A stretch of 18,351 bases of DNA from the NCBI GenBank assembly GCA_934675115.1, contig CAKUPH010000041.1, positions 1 through 18,351 of the forward strand, read 5' to 3'. The position numbers and the translations under genes are program-made. The notes below the pieces were generated by a model. That model ran no database searches. It was not told where the DNA came from and worked only from the letters and a program-made list of their open reading frames with translations. Shown piece after piece: positions 14,325 through 18,351 of this stretch (its first letter is position 1; every line of letters starts with the position of its first letter). The stretch comes from an uncultured Oscillospiraceae bacterium (lineage in GTDB: Bacteria > Bacillota > Clostridia > Oscillospirales > Oscillospiraceae).

Positions 14325-14756
14325 ATGATCATTTCAACCAAGGGCCGCTACGCCCTCCGCCTGATGATCGACATGGCGGAGCATCAGACCGAAGGCTATA
14401 TTCCCCTCAAGGAGATCGCCCAGCGGCAGGAAATTTCGGAAAAATATCTGGAGAGCATCGTCAAAATTCTGGTGAAGGAAAACTTTCTCGCCGGCGTCCG
14501 GGGCAAGGGCGGCGGCTACCGTCTCACCCGCGCGCCGGAGCAGTACACGGTGGGCAGCATCCTCCGCCTGACGGAGGGCACGCTGGCCCCGGTGGCCTGT
14601 CTGGAGCAGGACCCCGTCACCTGCCCCCGGATGGCCGACTGCCGGACGCTGCCCATGTGGCGGAAGCTGGACGACATGATCCAGACCTTTTTCGATGGCA
14701 TCACCGTAGCCGACCTGATGATCTCCGTCCAACCGGGCAACGACTACGTGATCTGA
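14325..14756 (+). CDS. Rrf2-family regulator (IscR/CymR-like)
   Basis: A 143-residue winged-helix regulator. The family opening MIISTKGRYALRLMIDMA, the recognition helix near 35-52 and the wing RGKGGGYRLTR (59-69) are all present. Three cysteines, Cys92, Cys100 and Cys106 (C-x7-C-x5-C), resemble the IscR cluster ligands (C-x5-C-x5-C), so an Fe-S cofactor is plausible; the wider first spacing is unusual. GGAGG is 7 bases before ATG. Divergence from cysK, with operators on both promoters, suggests control of cysteine or Fe-S metabolism. CymR (cysteine via CysK) and IscR (cluster sensing) are the two models, and the cysteines favour the second. Confidence 0.92.
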   Translation: MIISTKGRYALRLMIDMAEHQTEGYIPLKEIAQRQEISEKYLESIVKILVKENFLAGVRGKGGGYRLTRAPEQYTVGSILRLTEGTLAPVACLEQDPVTCPRMADCRTLPMWRKLDDMIQTFFDGITVADLMISVQPGNDYVI

Positions 14757-14802
14757 GTCTGCGACGCGGGCGGAAAACGACCTGAACGGGAGGAACGGGC
14801 AG

Positions 14803-15726
14803 ATGGAGCTTCTTCAGCTGGAATATTTTCTAAAGGTAGCGCGCTCGGGCAACGTCAGCCAGACCGCCGCGGAGATCAACGTGGCCCAGTCCTCGGTGAG
14901 CCGCAGCATCGCCCGGCTGGAGGAGAGCCTCGGCTTTCCCCTGTTCGAGCGGGTGGGCCGGAAGATCGTGCTCAACGAGTACGGCCGGATGTACTACCCC
15001 TATGTGGAACGGGCCTTTCAGGAGCTGCGCGACGGCAAGCGCTGCGTGGATGAGTTCATCTCCCATGAAAGCCATGAGCTATCCTTCTCCGTCCCCATCT
15101 CCCGCATCGTCCGGGAGCCGCTGGTCCGCTTCCTGTCCGACCACCGGGACATCCACGTCCGGCAGTACTGCCTGCCCGATCTGGGCCGGGTGCGGGAGGC
15201 ACTGGAGCAGGGGGAGATCGACTTCGCCCTGACCTACCAGCCGGTGGATCACGTCAACTACGAGTGGCAGCCCCTGCTGACGGAGCGCTTTTACTTTCTG
15301 GCCCACAAGAATCACCGGCTGTCCGGGCGGAAGTCCGTCTCCCTCCGGGAGCTGGACGGCGAGCGGGTGGTGATGAACGAGTCTGACGACCCGGACCTGC
15401 TCATCCGCGCCTGCGAGCGGGTAGGCGCTCATCTGGACATCGTTTTCTGCGGCAACGAGCTGGAAGGTCTCGGCTCCATGATCGAGGGCGGCATCGGCAG
15501 CTCCTTCATCCCCGCCTTCTCCCAGTACGAGCGCAATCTTCACATGCCGGAGTGGAAGCGCCAGCTGGTTTCCGTCCTCCGCATCGAGGACGAGTGGTTC
15601 TCCCGGACGCTGGGCGCCCTCACCGTCAAGCACCGCTACATGCCGGACGCGGCCCGGGACTTCTATAAGGGCCTGCAGCACTACTACTCCGTCATTGCGC
15701 CGGAGCTGGAAGACCTTGGCCGGTAA
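14803..15726 (+). CDS. LysR-family transcriptional regulator
   Basis: A 307-residue LysR regulator. The N-terminal winged helix-turn-helix (about 1-60) has the family pattern LEYFLKVARSGNVSQTAAEI, then QSSVSRSIARLEESLG and LFERVGR. The rest is the two-lobed effector domain. GGGAGG lies 9 bases ahead of ATG. It starts 46 bases after the Rrf2-family gene with no terminator between, so read-through is possible, and ends in a strong terminator. A LysR-type box in front of the next gene, a permease, makes that gene its likely target. The effector is probably the permease substrate; this is inference. Confidence 0.93.
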   Translation: MELLQLEYFLKVARSGNVSQTAAEINVAQSSVSRSIARLEESLGFPLFERVGRKIVLNEYGRMYYPYVERAFQELRDGKRCVDEFISHESHELSFSVPISRIVREPLVRFLSDHRDIHVRQYCLPDLGRVREALEQGEIDFALTYQPVDHVNYEWQPLLTERFYFLAHKNHRLSGRKSVSLRELDGERVVMNESDDPDLLIRACERVGAHLDIVFCGNELEGLGSMIEGGIGSSFIPAFSQYERNLHMPEWKRQLVSVLRIEDEWFSRTLGALTVKHRYMPDAARDFYKGLQHYYSVIAPELEDLGR

Positions 15727-15739
15727 CATGCATTGTTTC

Positions 15740-15773
15740 AAAAGCTCCTTCGGATCGATCCGAAGGAGCTTTT
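15740..15773 (+). terminator. Terminator of the LysR gene
   Basis: A perfect 34-bp palindrome: AAAAGCTCCTTCGGATC (15740-15756) followed by its exact complement (15757-15773). It begins 14 bases after the stop codon and ends in TTTT, so it could work on either strand. Confidence 0.88.
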
Positions 15774-15776
15774 CGC

Positions 15777-15868
15777 ATTCAAGGCAACAGTTTCCACGTT
15801 TTATGCTATTCAAGGCATAAGATATGCCCCCAAAAATATTGGACTGTCGGCCGCCGCATTTGTATAAT
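15777..15868 (+). promoter_or_regulatory. Permease promoter with LysR-type box
   Basis: Promoter: TTGGAC (15839-15844), 18 bp, TATAAT (15863-15868), start expected near 15875. The repeat TTATGC-N8-GCATAA (15801-15820) is centred about 64-65 bases upstream of that, the standard position of a LysR recognition site. ATTCAAGGCA occurs inside it (15808-15817) and again at 15777-15786, 31 bp (three turns) upstream. The LysR gene directly precedes it. Confidence 0.7.
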
Positions 15869-15879
15869 ACGTTCATAGC

Positions 15880-15945
15880 CGGGCAGCGCACAGTATATCA
15901 TTTTGTCTGATATGTCCTTCGCTGCCCGCTTATACCGGTATAAGC
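15880..15945 (+). other. Structured leader of the permease mRNA
   Basis: CGGGCAGCG (15880-15888) pairs with CGCTGCCCG (15920-15928), with an inner ATATCA/TGATAT pairing (15895-15900 with 15908-15913). It is followed by an 18-bp perfect palindrome, GCTTATACCGGTATAAGC (15928-15945), sharing one base with the first stem. No T run follows, so these are not plain terminators. They may protect the 5' end or be a binding site. Confidence 0.5.
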
Positions 15946-15983
15946 GTTCCAAAACAAAAGGGGAAATAGAAAGGAGAAACCTT

Positions 15984-17357
15984 ATGCCAATCGCTGTGCA
16001 GATCATTGCCGTATTCGCGGTTTCCGGACTGTCCATCTTCCTGCTTTACAAGGGCTGGAGCCCCATCGTAACCCCCGTGCTCATGTCCGTCCTGCTGCTG
16101 ATCCTCAGCGGCGTCAACCCGCTGACCGGGCTGACCGACATCTTCCTTCAGGGCTTCATGCGCGTCATTCCCATGTTCCTGCTGTATTTCCTGGCCGGCA
16201 GCGTCATGGGCGCCCTCGTCTCCCGCTCGGGCGCGGCGGAAGCCATTGCTGACACCCTGTTCCGGGTGTTCGTCAGCCGCCGTGAGGGCCGCAGCCGCGC
16301 CATCGCCGGCGGCATCGTGGGCACCTTCGTGTGCTTCATCTGCTGCTACGGCGGACTGGACACCTTCTGCGCCGTGTTCACCCTGCTGCCCATCGTCATG
16401 GTGTTGGCCCAGAAGTCCGACGTACCCCGCCGCCTTGTCCCCGCGCTGATGTTCGGCGGCATTTCCTCCGCCTCCCTCGGCCCCGGCGCCCCGCTGACCG
16501 CCAATAACATGGGCGCCATGCTGTTCGGCACCACCATCACCGCCGCCCCTGTCATCGGCGTCATCGGCATGGTCGTGGTGCTGGCTCTCATCATCCAGTT
16601 CACCTTCCGTCAGGTCGGCCGCGCCTATGACAAGGGCGAGCGCTTCGAGATTGGCAGCTACAAAATGCCCGAGCCCCGCCCCGCCGACGAGCGCCCCCAC
16701 TTCATCCTCGCCATCCTGCCCTTCGCCGCCGTCTTTGTGTGCAGCACCATCATCGGCATGGCTACTTACCTCTGCCTGACCGTGGGCTGCGCCGTGTGCA
16801 TCGTCTGCTTCACCCCGTACATCGTCCGCCACTGCAAAAAGACCGTCTCCGACGGCTCCAGCATCAGTCTGGCCGTGGGCAAGACCCTCCTCGAGTGCCT
16901 GAACGAGGGCGGCATGAACGGCGGCTCCGCCTTCCTGATCATCGGCATCGGCTCCGCCTTTGCCTCCGTGGTCGGCGCGAACGAGGGCCTGAACGTGCTG
17001 CTCAACGCCCTTGTGGAGCTGCCCATCCCCACCGTCATCGTCTTTGCGCTGGTCATCATCGTATTCACCTTCCTGTCCGGCTCTCCCGGATGTATGATCG
17101 TCGCCGCCCCCATCTTCCTGCCGCTGCTGGACCGGATGGGCGGCGTGAGCGCCGCGGGCCTGATGCGCATCGCCGTGTTCGGCCAGTGCGTGCTGGACAC
17201 CCTGCCCATGAACGGCGCGATCCTGATCGTCACCGCTTCCTCCGGCCTGAAGATGAAGGAGAGCTACCCCGGCATCTTCCGCACCACGGTGCTCTACATG
17301 TTCATCGGCACCGTCCTCGTGACCGCTCTGGCCATGCTGTTCCCCGGACTCGCATAA
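15984..17357 (+). CDS. GntP/CitM-like carboxylate permease (ion-transporter superfamily)
   Basis: A 457-residue integral membrane protein with about 11-12 hydrophobic segments. The half-way motif SLGPGAPLTANNMGAMLFGT (around 170-190) and the second-half SGSPGCMIVAAP and DTLPMNGAIL resemble the re-entrant substrate loops of GntP and CitM-type secondary carriers, which import gluconate-like sugar acids or di/tricarboxylates with H+ or a cation. AAGGAG sits 7 bases before ATG 15984. An ATG at 15912 in the same frame would add a basic 24-residue tail but has no ribosome site. Likely LysR-controlled. The substrate is not readable; a carboxylate taken up for the flavoenzymes nearby is possible. Confidence 0.8.
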   Translation: MPIAVQIIAVFAVSGLSIFLLYKGWSPIVTPVLMSVLLLILSGVNPLTGLTDIFLQGFMRVIPMFLLYFLAGSVMGALVSRSGAAEAIADTLFRVFVSRREGRSRAIAGGIVGTFVCFICCYGGLDTFCAVFTLLPIVMVLAQKSDVPRRLVPALMFGGISSASLGPGAPLTANNMGAMLFGTTITAAPVIGVIGMVVVLALIIQFTFRQVGRAYDKGERFEIGSYKMPEPRPADERPHFILAILPFAAVFVCSTIIGMATYLCLTVGCAVCIVCFTPYIVRHCKKTVSDGSSISLAVGKTLLECLNEGGMNGGSAFLIIGIGSAFASVVGANEGLNVLLNALVELPIPTVIVFALVIIVFTFLSGSPGCMIVAAPIFLPLLDRMGGVSAAGLMRIAVFGQCVLDTLPMNGAILIVTASSGLKMKESYPGIFRTTVLYMFIGTVLVTALAMLFPGLA

Positions 17358-17411
17358 TTTGACCGTTCCGCCGGATGCGGCCCCTCAGAGGCAGAGGCCC
17401 TCCGGCCAGAG

Positions 17412-17446
17412 GGGGAGAAAACAGGCCTCACTGTTTTCTCCCCTTT
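17412..17446 (+). terminator. Strong hairpin with short T run after the permease gene
   Basis: A perfect 13-bp stem, GGGGAGAAAACAG (17412-17424) with CTGTTTTCTCCCC (17431-17443), followed only by TTTCC. With just three T it may be leaky, lowering rather than stopping transcription into the flavodoxin-type gene 45 bases on. I see no separate promoter for that gene. Confidence 0.6.
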
Positions 17447-17490
17447 CCATATTCCAATCCATATTTCCAGAAAGCAAAAAGGAGAACCCC

Positions 17491-18351
17491 ATGAAAAGAC
17501 GCGCTTTGCTCATGTACTCTTCCCTCAGCGGAAACACCGAAAAGGTAGCCGAGGAGTTCCGTTCCGTCCTCACCGAGTACGGCTTTGAATGTGTATCCGT
17601 GCTGGTCAACGCCCACACCGACTGGGAGACGGAGCGGGAGCGGACCTATTTCGACGACTTCGACCTGATCTGCGTCGGCTCCCCCACCATCGCGGGCACG
17701 GTGTTCAGCGTGCTCAACGACTGTCTGGCCCTGAAGCCGTGGCGGGGCCGGGGCCGGGGGCCCAAGCCCGACGCCGGCCCCGGCGACCTGACCTTCCGCC
17801 GGGAGGGCGTTCCCGTCCCCGGCATCATCAACCCCAACTGGAAAAAGGCCAAGGGCATCGTTTTCACCACCTATGGCGGCAGCTTCATCGGCCCGGACGA
17901 GGCCATTCCCGTGCTGAATATTCTGAAAATGAACCTCCAGCTCCGCAATGTGGACGTCATCGGCCAGTTCAGCTGCTACGGCTCTGAGACAAAGCACAAC
18001 GCCAATGTCGCCGTGGGCGAGATCCCCGCCCTGAAAAACGGCGAGTTCGGCGAGACCATGTACGCCCTCCAGCTGTTCGAGAAAAACCCCAACGACCCCT
18101 ATTTCGATCAGTTCACCGCCGAGGAGCGTGAGATCATCGCCAAGGCCGTCCGGGACAACGAGAACTTCGACTTCGACACCATGACCGCCGGCGAAAAGCA
18201 GCCCGGCTCCGTGTTCTGGCACTACGACAGCCATCCCCGCCCCGACAAGCGGGACCTGACCAAGGCACACATTTTCATGCCGGACGTGGTGGAGGTCTAT
18301 TTCCTCCCCGCGGACGGCCAGCCGCGCCCCACCGGCTCCGTCTACCTGTCC
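17491..18351 (+). CDS. Flavodoxin-domain protein, truncated by the window edge
   Basis: 287 residues are visible and the frame is still open at the right edge. It starts MKRRALLMYSSLSGNTEKVAEEF: the SSLSGNT loop is the FMN-phosphate site of flavodoxins. VGSPTIAGTVFSVLND (about 62-77) and FTTYGGSF (about 124-131) are the two isoalloxazine loops. An insertion of Gly/Pro/Arg-rich sequence (82-100) separates them. After the flavodoxin fold comes an unusual region, with FWHYDSHPRPDKRDLTK near 246-262 and VVEVYFLPADGQ near 268-279, that I do not recognise. AAGGAG is 7 bases ahead of ATG. It probably follows the permease gene in one transcript and may supply electrons. Confidence 0.82.
   Translation, partial: MKRRALLMYSSLSGNTEKVAEEFRSVLTEYGFECVSVLVNAHTDWETERERTYFDDFDLICVGSPTIAGTVFSVLNDCLALKPWRGRGRGPKPDAGPGDLTFRREGVPVPGIINPNWKKAKGIVFTTYGGSFIGPDEAIPVLNILKMNLQLRNVDVIGQFSCYGSETKHNANVAVGEIPALKNGEFGETMYALQLFEKNPNDPYFDQFTAEEREIIAKAVRDNENFDFDTMTAGEKQPGSVFWHYDSHPRPDKRDLTKAHIFMPDVVEVYFLPADGQPRPTGSVYLS

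Noticed and set aside
15903..15983. N-terminal extension of the permease starting at 15903 or 15912
   Set aside because: No ribosome site there, and the extension is encoded by the leader palindromes. ATG 15984 has AAGGAG at ideal spacing.

Overview
The window reads as chromosomal DNA of a GC-rich, low-G+C-phylum-type (Firmicutes/Clostridia) anaerobe, most likely a gut Oscillospirales relative. The grounds are AGGAGG-type ribosome sites, textbook sigma-A promoters, a yybP-ykoY Mn2+ riboswitch, an oxygen-sensitive FMN/Fe-S/FAD ene-reductase related to the bile-acid Bai enzymes, and a PucR-type regulator. Species is inference; nothing here fixes it. I see no tRNA, rRNA, transposase, phage gene or CRISPR array.

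Left part (1-1560), metal control, mostly minus strand. A consensus-like promoter is overlapped by two DtxR-like iron boxes and drives what looks like a small RNA of about 100 nt, with a C-rich anti-Shine-Dalgarno stretch and its own intrinsic terminator. Next come a three-helix membrane protein of unknown role and the manganese exporter mntP behind its Mn2+ riboswitch. A gene on the minus strand appears to start just off the left edge.

1560-6740, plus strand. An ABC exporter-type pair follows: an ATPase, then an 8-TM FtsX/MacB-type permease with a ~270-residue extracytoplasmic coiled-coil hairpin. A strong terminator ends it. A membrane-anchored NodB polysaccharide deacetylase comes after.

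6740-13050, the catabolic core. Three tandem, divergent NTF2/SnoaL-like proteins (minus strand) lie downstream of a BaiCD/BaiH/2,4-dienoyl-CoA-reductase-like enzyme, also minus. A ~650-bp palindrome-packed non-coding repeat with its own terminator separates them. A PucR-family regulator is divergent from the reductase, and the shared intergenic region carries clean inverted repeats. By eye, the three NTF2 paralogs differ in which BaiE-like catalytic residues they keep. With the ene-reductase they suggest a dehydration (or isomerisation) plus C=C reduction pathway for an unknown, perhaps steroid- or terpenoid-like or aromatic, substrate.

13050-18351. cysK (minus) and an Rrf2-family Fe-S/cysteine-type regulator (plus) are divergent, each with a clean promoter and an inverted-repeat operator. 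The cysK leader holds an 11-codon ORF ending in a cysteine codon. A LysR regulator is followed by a GntP/CitM-like permease whose promoter has a LysR-type box at about -65 and a structured leader. Last is a flavodoxin-domain protein cut by the right edge. The second half thus repeats one layout three times: a regulator beside the gene it probably controls (PucR/reductase, Rrf2/cysK, LysR/permease).
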